Shown: piece by piece, positions 7,285 through 15,900 of the stretch
How positions within the stretch are numbered: position 1 is the stretch's first letter
Layout of the letters: each line of letters starts with the position of its first letter
NCBI GenBank assembly: GCA_001724245.1
Contig: MEDX01000068.1
Location: 1-23,504, forward strand
Source: Fonticula-like sp. SCN 57-25
Taxonomy: Eukaryota > Nucleariida > Rotosphaerida
Direction of reading: 5' to 3'
DNA length: 23,504 bases
Notes under the pieces: generated by a model
The model's input: the letters and a program-made list of their open reading frames with translations, nothing else
The model's database searches: none
Told to the model about the DNA's origin: nothing
Position numbers and translations under genes: made by a program

Positions 7285-8681
7285 ATGGGTGCCCCGGTTG
7301 CGGCTCCAAACGAGATGAAAATCGCCGTCATCGGTGCGCCTTTTACAAATGATACGATAAGCTGAAAAGTGTAATAGGCTCTGGTGGAGTTGGAAAGTCG
7401 GCGCTGACGCTTCTGTTTGTCGAGGACGACTTTGTCTCCGAGTATGATCCCACGATCGGTGCGCCTATTTTTTTTTCCTTTTGGTGATGGCTGACGAGCA
7501 TTTCAGAGGACACGTTCCACAAGCAATTCATGGTGGACAATGAAGGTCTGTCTCCATAATTTTAATAGTTCATTGACTAAAACTATACATAGGCGTCTTC
7601 TTGGAGATCCTCGACACGGCGGGCCAGGAGGAGCACAGCACGACGCGCGCGCAATACCTCATGTCCTGCCAGGGCTTTATCGCCGTCTACGCAGTGAACA
7701 GCCGCGCTTCCTACGAAGAAGTGAAAAGCACGCATATATTCATATTTGTTATTTGAATTATACTTTGCTAATGACTGTTGAATTTAAACAGTGCTGTGCA
7801 AGCAGATGCAGGTGCTCAAGGACTCGACGACCGTCCCGATGATCCTCGTCGGCAACAAGATCGACCTCAAGGACGACCGCAAGGTGTCGCCCGAGGAGGC
7901 GCGCGCGTTTGCCGCGTCCCTCAAGGCGGGCTACATGGAGATTTCCGTCAAGGGCAACATAAACGGAACGCTTCCTTTCGACGAGATTGTGCGCCGCATC
8001 CGCGTCCGCCAGCGCGCCGATGCTGCCGCCGCCGCGCAGCCGCCCATGTCCATTCCCGTCAGTGTCGGCGGACCGACCGGCGTGGCAGGGCCCCATCACA
8101 CGCACCACTCCAACGAAGGGTGCGGCCGGCTGACCTTTCCCGCCAATTTTTATGCTTTTTCTGACCACGATGTGCAGACTCCTGGCCATGTTTGCGTACC
8201 TGTTCAGCTGGCTGTCGGGCGTCTTTGCTTTGCTTATTGCAAAGGACTCGCCGTACGTGCGTTTTCATGGCGCGCAGAGCATTGCGCTCTTCATTGTGTT
8301 TTTGCCTTTCTTGATCGTCGCCATCATCATCGACGTCGTGATCAGGGCGACCACGCCAAGGTTTTTCATCTCTGTCGCGGTCCTCATCGCGTGGATCTTT
8401 TACCTTGCTGTTATCATTTACTGCATGGTTCGCGCCTACAGGTGCGCACATTGGGCGCGCCGTATTAGTTTTGCTCGATGCTCATGATGCCGGCCAACTG
8501 CTAGGGGCAACATGCAAAACTGCTACCGCATGAGGGGCGTGTGCAAGCTCGCCGACCTCATGCTCCCCAACCAGGAAAAGTGCGCTTGCAGTTATTTGCT
8601 TTCCTTTACTCATTATGCGACAATAGACCCGCGCAGGCAGCGACCCCCGCGACTCCGCCGCAGCCGCAGCCGTCCGCCTGA
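7285..8681 (+). CDS. Ras-like GTPase fused to a UPF0132/DUF4870-like three-helix membrane domain
   Basis: Eight exons (7285-7333, 7378-7458, 7507-7545, 7593-7727, 7792-8119, 8178-8441, 8505-8579, 8627-8681) give 341 residues. Residues 11-171 are a complete Ras-type G domain: P-loop GSGGVGKS (17-24), effector loop DPTIEDT with Thr42, DTAGQEE (64-70), NKID (123-126), and EISVK (151-155) in place of the usual TSAK. A 40-residue Ala/Pro/Gly/His linker leads into three helices (about 212-232, 243-267, 274-297). These carry [12 protein letters not shown] between helices 1 and 2 and a [14 protein letters not shown] end, the typical pattern of the UPF0132/DUF4870 family. A Pro/Ala tail ends without a CAAX box. 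Intron 4 (7728-7791) is read as GC-AG; this keeps the Ras alignment at exact length. Intron 5 (8120-8177, gtgcgg to tgtgcag) joins the two halves in frame. Known Ras proteins attach by prenylation; here integral membrane insertion is inferred. Confidence 0.85.
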
Positions 8682-8947
8682 TCCATGTACCAGCCACGAT
8701 CGCACATGCCGTGCCTTCCTTTCGCTTGTCAGCTTTGTTTGTAGTGCACATTTGCCTTATTATAGCCATTTGCCATTGCACAGACACGCCTATGCATACT
8801 TTTGCGTCCACATTGCATTCCTCTTGCGCATCGCTCACATCGCCTGCACACACGCCCCAAACAATGCATATACGTGCCCCTCAAGTGCATTGTTTGACCA
8901 ATCAGACGCGCTGTGCTGTTTTGGACGCGGTCCTTGTCCGACGCGGC
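8682..8947 (+). promoter_or_regulatory. Spacer and probable RhoGAP promoter with CCAAT box
   Basis: The 266 bp between the Ras-fusion stop and the RhoGAP ATG hold no supported gene. GACCAATCAG at 8896-8905 is a good CCAAT-box match about 50 bp upstream of the chosen ATG. The reading frame of the RhoGAP first exon stays open upstream to 8711, so a longer N-terminus cannot be excluded. Confidence 0.4.
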
Positions 8948-10674
8948 ATGGAGACTGTCGATCTCAAGGCGTACGAGGGCCTCTCCCTTCAAGAGCTAAT
9001 AGGCCGCTTTCCCGCTGCGCCGACCGTCGTTCCTTCATCTTCCTCTCTTTCATTGGACTGTGCGGCACCATCTTATGTTTGTTGATCTGTTCGCTCATGC
9101 GTGCCATGTTTAGATGGCTCGGGCAGTGTCTATGGGTCAAGCTCGCAAGCCCTAAGCGGCGGCAGCAGCTTTGGCGGCTTGCCCAGCCGCCGCATGACCG
9201 CGTCGTCGGACGCAATGAGCTTTGCGGCGAGGCGCACGACGATGGGGACGGCGTCCGAGCTGGGCCGGGTGGAGAGCGTGCGGTCGGGCACCCTGCGGTC
9301 GTCCAGGAGCGATGACGGGAAGGAAGAGGTGCGCTGCTTTGCTTTCTATTGGTTGGCGCTGACCGTGCGGCTCAGCAGGACGACATTATTGGCGAGCGCG
9401 ACTATGAGGATCTTCTCCGGCGCGCGACCAAGGGCGTCATCGGCAACAAGGAGCAGGCGATCCTCTTTGCGGAACTGATGCAGCTCCCCGCCGCCGATTT
9501 TACCATTCTCCAGAGCAAAGTCCAAGAGGGCATCAATTCAAGTGCGCTCTTTTCTATTGACCCATTATCGCTCATTGCGGCTGCTTTAGAACATCCAATG
9601 CTGAAAGGCAAGCACTTTTTCGACGTCATGTCGCGGGAAAAAGGCCCGACGATCGTCGACGTGCCAAAGTGCGCGCTCGACTTTGACCAGGCCGTCGCGC
9701 CCATTGGCGGCGAAGTCGTCGACAAGTTCAGTCTTATTTTGAAAGGTATGCGCCTTTTTCTTTTTCGTTCTTTTTTAACGCGCAATTCAGCCGGAAAAAC
9801 CGCCGACTACCGCATCATTCTCCCCCCCAAGGACCTTCGGTACGACCTTCGCGTGCTTCCCATGCAAGGCAAGATCAAGCCCGGCAAGGTCCCTCGCGAG
9901 GACATTAGCGTCTTTATCTCGTGCAAGACGACCGTGCACGCGCAGGGCATCATTACTATTGAGATTGACGGCGGCTCGCGCTTTTTTATTCGCTATAATG
10001 TCCAGTCTGAGCCGTCCCAGTTTGGCATTTCTGTCGACGAGATGACGATGGGCGACGACGCCATTTTTGAAGGCTTTTCGTACCGCGTACCGCTTCTGCT
10101 GAGCATGCTGCGCGCGCAGCTGATGGAGGGCAAGGCGCTCACCGAAGAAGGCATTTTCCGCGTCGCGGGCGACGAGACGGAAACTGCGAGCGCAAAGAGC
10201 CGCATCAACCGCGGCGTGTTCCAGGGGTCGCACGACATCAACGCGATCGCAAACCTTATCAAGATTTGGTTCCGCGAGCTGCCGACGCCCGTGCTCAGCG
10301 AGGTGCCAATGGACGTTATTCTCAACGCGGATTCAGAGGCAAAGTGTGTGCAAGAGTTTGAGAAAATTGGCGAGCCAAATAGGTCGCTGATGCTGTGGCT
10401 GCTCGATCTCATGTCGCAAGTGGCTATGAACGAGCAGTCAAACAGAATGAACGCGCGCTCATTATGTACGCTTTTTCAATGTTTTTTGGGGGTTTCTAAC
10501 CAATTTTCTTTAGCGATCGTGATGGGGCCCAATTTGTATCACAGCTCAGAGACGAGGCAGCTTTCCGCGATGGAGGCGCTGAGGTTGTCGCAGCAGACGG
10601 TGTCTTTCGTGTTCCATCTGCTCAATCACAGGCTCAGGTTCCACAGGGAGAGGATGGGGTTGGTCCAGAACTGA
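8948..10674 (+). CDS. RhoGAP protein with ASH/MSP-like domain
   Basis: Five exons (8948-9059, 9114-9328, 9379-9745, 9791-10465, 10514-10674) give 509 residues. The C-terminal RhoGAP domain starts near 325: VPLLLSMLRAQLMEG, then EEGIFRVAG with the arginine finger at Arg355, then LIKIWFRELPTPVL with Lys389, and MNARSLSIVMGPNLY. It should stimulate GTP hydrolysis on a Rho/Rac-type GTPase. Residues about 205-312 look like an ASH/MSP immunoglobulin-like fold, with alternating beta strands, FIRYNV and SQFG just before the GAP domain. ASH followed by RhoGAP is the C-terminal order of OCRL and INPP5B, but no inositol phosphatase domain precedes it. Residues 25-108 are Ser/Gly/Arg-rich and probably disordered. 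The GAP sequence also resembles plant Rop GAPs (KAWFRELP, MNARN). The intron in the ASH-like region (9746-9790, 45 nt) keeps the frame, so the genomic frame reads straight through it. The acceptor at 9378 could equally be 9375, adding one Gln. Confidence 0.88.
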
Positions 10675-10734
10675 TTTTGGCCGAGCGGTTTTGACGATCT
10701 GGCGCCGAGGGGCGCGGCAATGTAATCCATAGTG

Positions 10735-10762
10735 TGATGATGACGATGACGATGATGATGAT
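10735..10762 (+). repeat. GAT/GAC trinucleotide microsatellite
   Basis: About nine trinucleotides of GAT with interspersed GAC follow the RhoGAP stop by 60 bp. A shorter GAT-rich run stands directly after the DUF1275 stop (1403-1417). Confidence 0.6.
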
Positions 10763-10883
10763 TATTGGTGATTTTTCAGGCAATGTCGCCCCTAATAGAA
10801 CTGAATCAATACTATTATACTCTGCAGTAAAAGTTGAATTGTGCTTTTCGCGTTCTTTTCCGCCCTTTTGTTGCGCATCCATC

Positions 10884-10906
10884 ATCAGTCGACAGATCAG
10901 TCGACA
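10884..10906 (+). repeat. 11-bp direct repeat ATCAGTCGACA, GOT1 upstream
   Basis: Two exact copies at 10884-10894 and 10896-10906 are spaced 12 bp start to start. Each contains the palindrome GTCGAC. They lie about 90 bp before the GOT1 ATG. Confidence 0.5.
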
Positions 10907-10930
10907 ACCGTTTTGCACCGTCACTGTTTA

Positions 10931-10940
10931 ACCACGTGGT
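10931..10940. promoter_or_regulatory. ACCACGTGGT palindrome (G-box/E-box)
   Basis: This perfect 10-bp palindrome with a CACGTG core lies 52 bp upstream of the GOT1 start. The core is bound by bHLH or bZIP dimers in many eukaryotes. Binding here is inference from sequence and position. Confidence 0.45.
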
Positions 10941-10991
10941 CGTGGCCGTTTTGCGATTTGATTGCAGTTCAGGCGAAGCCACCTCATCGTC

Positions 10992-11647
10992 ATGGCGGAC
11001 TGGATCAGCGACACGCAGAGTGCGAATAGAGCGCGCGTCGTGTCGTCGTCGTATTAACGCGGCTTTGCTTGATTGATAGAGATCGGCATTGGCCTGACAG
11101 GCTTTGGCGCCCTGTTCACGACGCTCGGTGTCATCTTGTTCTTTGACACCGGTCTGCTCGCCATCGGCAATGTACGCGCGCGATCTGCGAACACGCCTTA
11201 TTGAAGCCTAACCTATGCTGTCATTTTGCTTAGCTTATGTTCCTTGCCGGCGTGACATTAATGATCGGTCCCCACAAGGCGTTCATTTTCTTCTTTCAGC
11301 AAAGGAAATGGAAGGGCGCGGTCACCTTTTTTGGCGGCATCCTGCTCGTGCTGCTCAAGTGGCCGGTGATCGGCATGTGTGTGGAGACGTTTGGCTTTAT
11401 TAACCTCTTTGGGTGCGTCTTTTATATTGCTTTAATGTTTCCCGTCTAATATCGTTGCCCGATCAGTGACTTTTTCCCCACCGTGATTCGATTCCTGCGG
11501 GCAGTGCCGATCGTGGGTCGCATATTTGAAATTCCAGTTATCCGCCAGGTACGCTCCCTATCCACAATTATTCCTTTCGCTGTTGCTCATTTAAATGTCC
11601 CCTTTCAGTTGGTTGACCGCTACGTCGGTGGCAAGCTCCCTGTATAG
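10992..11647 (+). CDS. GOT1: GOT1-type Golgi transport membrane protein
   Basis: Five exons (10992-11019, 11080-11171, 11234-11412, 11467-11548, 11609-11647) give 139 residues, the usual size of Got1/GOLT1. Got1 is a small tetraspanning protein of COPII vesicles and the early Golgi that supports ER-to-Golgi traffic. The sequence has [14 protein letters not shown], helix 1 ending in [45 protein letters not shown], then [17 protein letters not shown] near the end, all aligned with family positions. The first exon encodes only nine residues plus one base; it is accepted because the joint gives TQKIGIG, identical in pattern to the family start. The stop lies 93 bp from the stop of the convergent methyltransferase gene, so the two 3' UTRs probably overlap. 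Confidence 0.96.
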
Positions 11648-11685
11648 CATCACCCCCATGATGAACAATGATAAATTATTACAAT

Positions 11686-11691
11686 TTTATT
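11686..11691 (-). terminator. AATAAA polyadenylation signal of the NSUN-type gene
   Basis: TTTATT on the plus strand reads AATAAA on the minus strand, 50 nt past the methyltransferase stop. It sits in the 93-bp convergent spacer with GOT1. Confidence 0.45.
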
Positions 11692-11740
11692 TACAACATT
11701 TACAACAGTATTGTACAGCAAAACACGGCCAAAAGCAGGC

Positions 11741-12820
11741 TCAAAGTTCCTTTTTCCCTATACAAGCGATGAAAAGCGCGCTTGTATTTGTGTGCAGCGG
11801 GTGCATTCTAATAGCAAGCGGCAATTCGCTGCTCGCCAGCGCCCCCTCTGGCTTGACGCCCTCTGGCACTGGCACCATGAACGCGTCCTTTGGCCTCATT
11901 TCCTCGAGCAGCCTCTTGATCACGCCCTCGTTCTGCGCCTTTGTGAGCGAACACGTGCTGTAGACGAGCCGCCCGCCCGGCCGCAGCAGCTCAAAGCCCC
12001 TGAGCAGCAGCGCCGCCTGCAGATCGTGCAGCCCATCGAGATCCTGACCCTGCAGAAAATTCTTTGCCGCCTCGTCAGAAGTGCCGCGGCCGCCGCCAAA
12101 GGACTTTACCATGTGCCGCATGGATCCGTCGTGGGTGCACGGCGCGTCGACGAGCACGCGATCGTACAACTGCCCCGTTTGCGGCGCGATGACGGCGAGC
12201 TCGGCGTGGCAGTGCGTAAAGTTGGCGTTGGGGTAGGGGCGCTTGGGGTGCGCGGCGTCCCAGGGCGAGGCGGCGGGGGCTTCCCACGTGAACGTGCGGC
12301 CGTCGGCGACGGACATGCGAAGGCGAGGGACCGGCTGACGAACGAGCTTGAAGCGGCTAAGAAGGGTCTTGCAGGAGGCCATGCGCGTCGTGCTCGAGTC
12401 GACGGCGGTGAGGCTGCCGCGGGCGTCGAGAAGATCGGCCAGCATGGCGAGCTTGGCGCCTGGCGCGCAGCACATGTCGAGCACGTGGTGATGCGGCTGG
12501 ACCATGAGGGCGGCGACGCACACGCCAGAGCTGACGTCCATGCCAATGCAGTCGCCGCGCAGCGAGGGCGCTGTGTGGACGACACCGGGGACAGAGGGCG
12601 GCATCGACAGGAAGGAAGGGAGATACGGGACAGGGACGACATCGACGCCCAGCTCGCTCGACAGCTCCGCGGCAATCGCGATGGGATCACGGCCGGGGCG
12701 GACGCGGACAAAGCGAGGTAGTAAATGCGCATTGTCATATACGCTCGTGTCGATCCCCTGCGCGGAAAGGTACGCGCTCACGGCGGGAGGCAGCACTACG
12801 CGCTCATCGGACGCGGACAT
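11741..12820 (-). CDS. NOP2/Sun (RsmB-like) RNA cytosine-C5 methyltransferase
   Basis: A single exon gives 359 residues. These enzymes use S-adenosylmethionine to make 5-methylcytosine in rRNA or tRNA with two catalytic cysteines. Visible: the SAM-binding loop DMCCAPGAK (115-123), the acidic motif AVDSS after the next strand, VLVDAPCTHDGS with Pro-Cys at 227-228 (the cysteine that releases product), and YSTCSLTKAQNEGVI with Thr-Cys at 289-290 (the nucleophile). The region before the catalytic domain (1-80) is poorly conserved, and no PUA domain is obvious, so I do not assign a numbered NSUN subfamily. The ATG at 12820 is the first Met after the divergent promoter. The frame is open further upstream, but that part is made of TGCAAAC repeats, so it is treated as non-coding. 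It faces SWIP across 137 bp. Confidence 0.92.
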   Translation of the reverse strand: MSASDERVVLPPAVSAYLSAQGIDTSVYDNAHLLPRFVRVRPGRDPIAIAAELSSELGVDVVPVPYLPSFLSMPPSVPGVVHTAPSLRGDCIGMDVSSGVCVAALMVQPHHHVLDMCCAPGAKLAMLADLLDARGSLTAVDSSTTRMASCKTLLSRFKLVRQPVPRLRMSVADGRTFTWEAPAASPWDAAHPKRPYPNANFTHCHAELAVIAPQTGQLYDRVLVDAPCTHDGSMRHMVKSFGGGRGTSDEAAKNFLQGQDLDGLHDLQAALLLRGFELLRPGGRLVYSTCSLTKAQNEGVIKRLLEEMRPKDAFMVPVPEGVKPEGALASSELPLAIRMHPLHTNTSALFIACIGKKEL

Positions 12821-12957
12821 GTCTCCGGTGTTGACGGGGTCATCCAATGCAAACTGCAAACTTCGTAATGATGCAAACTGCAAACTGACGCCGGTGTGTT
12901 TTTGTTGCTTTGCTTCTTTCCTGCGGCGCCGGACCGACGCTGAGAAAGGAAGCGGCG
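12821..12957. promoter_or_regulatory. 137-bp divergent promoter with TGCAAAC doublets
   Basis: Between the NSUN-type and SWIP starts are two doublets of the 7-bp unit TGCAAAC, at 12848-12863 and 12872-12887, 24 bp apart. The second is followed by TGACGC at 12886-12891. The unit also occurs upstream of ASF1 and in the 7080-7100 inverted repeat. The short distance suggests both genes use one control region. Confidence 0.6.
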
Positions 12958-15900
12958 ATGCCTCCGGGTCAACCTGTGAACTCGGGCTGGGGCCAAGCAG
13001 AGTTTGACGATGGCGCTGCCAAAGGTGCGCATTTCTCTTCATTTTGCCGCTGCTTTTTGTAATATGTTTTTCTGACCTGTTTTGGCGTGATTCAGCTGAA
13101 AAGTCGCGCAAGGAGTTTGAGCGCTTCTCCAAGCTGTCCACCGAGTATGCCGACAAGCTTGACGGGATTGCGAACGCGCTTGAGCAGTCGCTCGTGACCG
13201 ATGTCGACCTGAACTACGCGCCGATCCGCGTGGACCTCGTGCCGTACGAGAGCCTCACTGTCCTCCAGCTGATCAACACCAAGAACAAGACGCTCAACAA
13301 GGTGCTCATGGCGCTGTCCAGCCTCTGCATCGAGGTCGAGACGCTCAAGACCGAGGTACATTTTCCTTTTTAGTGTCCTTTTTATCTAACGTGTCTTTTA
13401 TTCAGGCGGTGAACATTTTCTTCCCGCCGCTCGTGACCTACGGTGAGACGCTGCGCGACAATGCCGCGCCCGAGGGCGAATCTCAGGAGCGCATGGGCCG
13501 CATGCTCAGCTTTTTCCAGGACGCCTGCGGCTTTGTGAACCGGTACGCTTATATTATAATGGCAAGTGTCTTTACTGACTTTTTGCTTCACAGTGTGTAT
13601 GCCGCCGTGCGCAACATTCTCCAGCAGCTCGGCGCCCTGTACGTCCCCTCCAAGGCGAACAAGGTCAAGCTCGACATGCAAGGCGTTCACCAGCAGCTTG
13701 TCTTTGAGAAGCTCGCCGACGCCCTCGGCATCCTTCTCACGATGGACACGATCATCAACTCGAACGAGCATCTCCTCGATGACTGGCAGCGCTACGGCAG
13801 CATGATGAGCCTGATCCGCGCCGATCCTCTCCGCGTCGGCCTCGACGGCATGCCGCAGTTCTTCATGCTCGAAAAGATGCTGCTCACCTTTGCTGGCACG
13901 CTGCTTGAGGGCAACATTTTCAACGCGTGCCTCTCGCAGCAGTTTGACGTTGACCGCCTCGTCAGCGTCACGCGCAACATTGCGCTCGCCGCCGAGATGG
14001 ACGTCAACATCCGCGGCTACTTTGCCGCGCTCGGCGCCCGCGTCGGCGAAAGCAACGAGATTGATCAGCGCCAGCGCTTCATTGGCTTCATGGGTCTCTA
14101 CGCCATGTTTACGCGCTTTTACGCGCCCAATGTCGACAAGAAGCTGTTCAAGCAGATCTTTATGACGGTGAAAAAGATTCCGATTGTGCACCTTTACGGA
14201 AACGTTTCGTTCCGCTTTGAGCGCTTCTTTGACGAGCAGCTGCGCGCGGGTGTCCAGCAGGCGGGGCTCAAGACGGTCGAGCTGCGCCAGGCGGTCGTCG
14301 ATCGCGTCAAGCGCTCAGACGACAACATGGCCGCGTACGCCAAGCTCATTTGTTTTCATTTTATGTTGTGTTTTTGATGTGTTTTTGATATGTTTTCCGC
14401 CTCTTTTGCCGCTTTTTGCGCCTTTTCCCGCACTTTTTCGCTGACATTTTCCTTTTCTACAGGACCTTTGACAACCTGTACAACCAGGTTTGCTGCTGGA
14501 TGGTCCGCATGCAGAGCGAGCTCAAGGAAGTCAAGGCGCCCGAGATGCTTGTGACGCGCAGCGCTCTCCTTCTTCAGGGCATCATGCTCGCCGCCGCGCT
14601 CAACCACACCATCAAGGACTCTCTGAGCACTCACCTCGCCACGAATGCGCCGATCAGCAAGCGCATTGCCCGCTGCCTCGCGCGCCTCATTGAGCTGTTA
14701 AAGTCCATTGAAGACTCGTTCAACCGCCACAACATTTCGATTGCGCGCACTCTCCCGCACATCCAGCAGACGATTCTGCTTCAGCTGTACCGCACGGTGA
14801 ACCCCGTCCGCGACCGCATTGCCCTGAACAAGCGCATGAATGACTCTACCATTGACACGCTCGCCGCGCTCGACCTCTTTGTGAGCATGATTGACGGCCC
14901 GGCGACGCGCGACCGCATCATCACCGCCGAGCTCGCGCTCGCGCAAGCGATGCAGCAGCCGATTCTGCGCGACGAGGAGTTGGCGGGAATTCGCGCTGCG
15001 CTGCGCAAGCTTGAGGTCATTTCGACGCTGCAGCTGCGCGTGACTGAGCTGTGCCGCACCGAGTACATTTACTGGAACCGCCAGCTTCTTCCCACGTACT
15101 TTTCCGAGCTGTACGAGTCGCCGCAGGACGCCTTCTGCCTGCAGTACGTCATGTCTGCGATTGAGGACGCGCGCCCGCTTCTCCAGCGCTCCGTTTCCGA
15201 CCCCAAGGAGCTGCTTGACGGCTACGAGCGCGACATCACCGACCTGCTCTTCAGCAACATTGTGACGCGCCTCGCCGACGACATTGAAAAGGACCTTATT
15301 TGGTGCAGCCACCCCGCCGAGATGCGCCAGGAGGACCGCAACCCTTTCAAAGTAGAGCGCCGCGACCTGACGCCGTTCCTGCGCATCAAGCCGCTGCACT
15401 TTTTCGACAAGACCATTGAGATCAAGACCCACGTCACTCACCAGCTTGACCGCAACCTGTACAACCTGACTGCCGTGCGCAGCAGCAGCTGGACGGCGTT
15501 CGCCGACATGCGCAACCTCGCCTTTGAAAAGTACGGCATTGAGATGACCGAGGTTCACCTGCCGGTGCACACGGTCGAGCAGGGCGCCGACGTGCTCGAG
15601 ATCATGCGCAACATTACGAGCTTTGTGGCGAGCTTCAACTACAACATGAACAACCAGATGTTTGTGGAAAAGTCGTCAAACAGCAAGCATCTCGAGACGA
15701 TCAACATTCGCCACGTCGCAAACTCGATTCGCACGCACGGCACCGGCATGATGAACACGACAATCAACGTCACGTACCAGTTCCTGCGCAAAAAGTTCAA
15801 GGTCTTTTCCGAGTTCCTCTACGACGACCACATCAAGTCGCGCCTCATCAAGGAAGCGCGCTACTTCCGCGACAACAAGACGACGCTCAACCAGCGCTTC

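Larger units (their letters stand above)
10675..10991 (+). promoter_or_regulatory. 317-bp spacer: RhoGAP 3' end and GOT1 promoter
   Basis: No gene is supported. After the RhoGAP stop comes a GAT/GAC microsatellite (10735-10762). Nearer GOT1 lie an 11-bp direct repeat (10884-10906) and the palindrome ACCACGTGGT (10931-10940), an E-box/G-box core 52 bp upstream of the GOT1 ATG. Confidence 0.5.

Noticed and set aside
8120-8468. Ras gene reading straight through the 8120-8177 intron to a stop at 8466-8468
   Set aside because: After 8119 this frame gives a Cys/His/Arg-rich sequence that is the wrong frame of the helical domain. Removing the consensus intron restores three clean membrane helices with family motifs.
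11711-12721. 336-residue plus-strand frame opposite the NSUN-type gene
   Set aside because: Arg/Ala/Gly-rich shadow without domains; the opposite strand has clear methyltransferase motifs.
12821-13156. N-terminal extension of the NSUN-type protein to 13156
   Set aside because: The extension is encoded by TGCAAAC tandem repeats and overlaps the first two exons and intron of SWIP. The ATG at 12820 gives a sensible N-terminus.
14338-14462. GC donor or later GT donor for SWIP intron 4
   Set aside because: A GC donor at 14341 and a GT donor near 14363 also keep the frame. The consensus gtacgc at 14335 avoids a non-standard site or an added hydrophobic stretch, so it was preferred.
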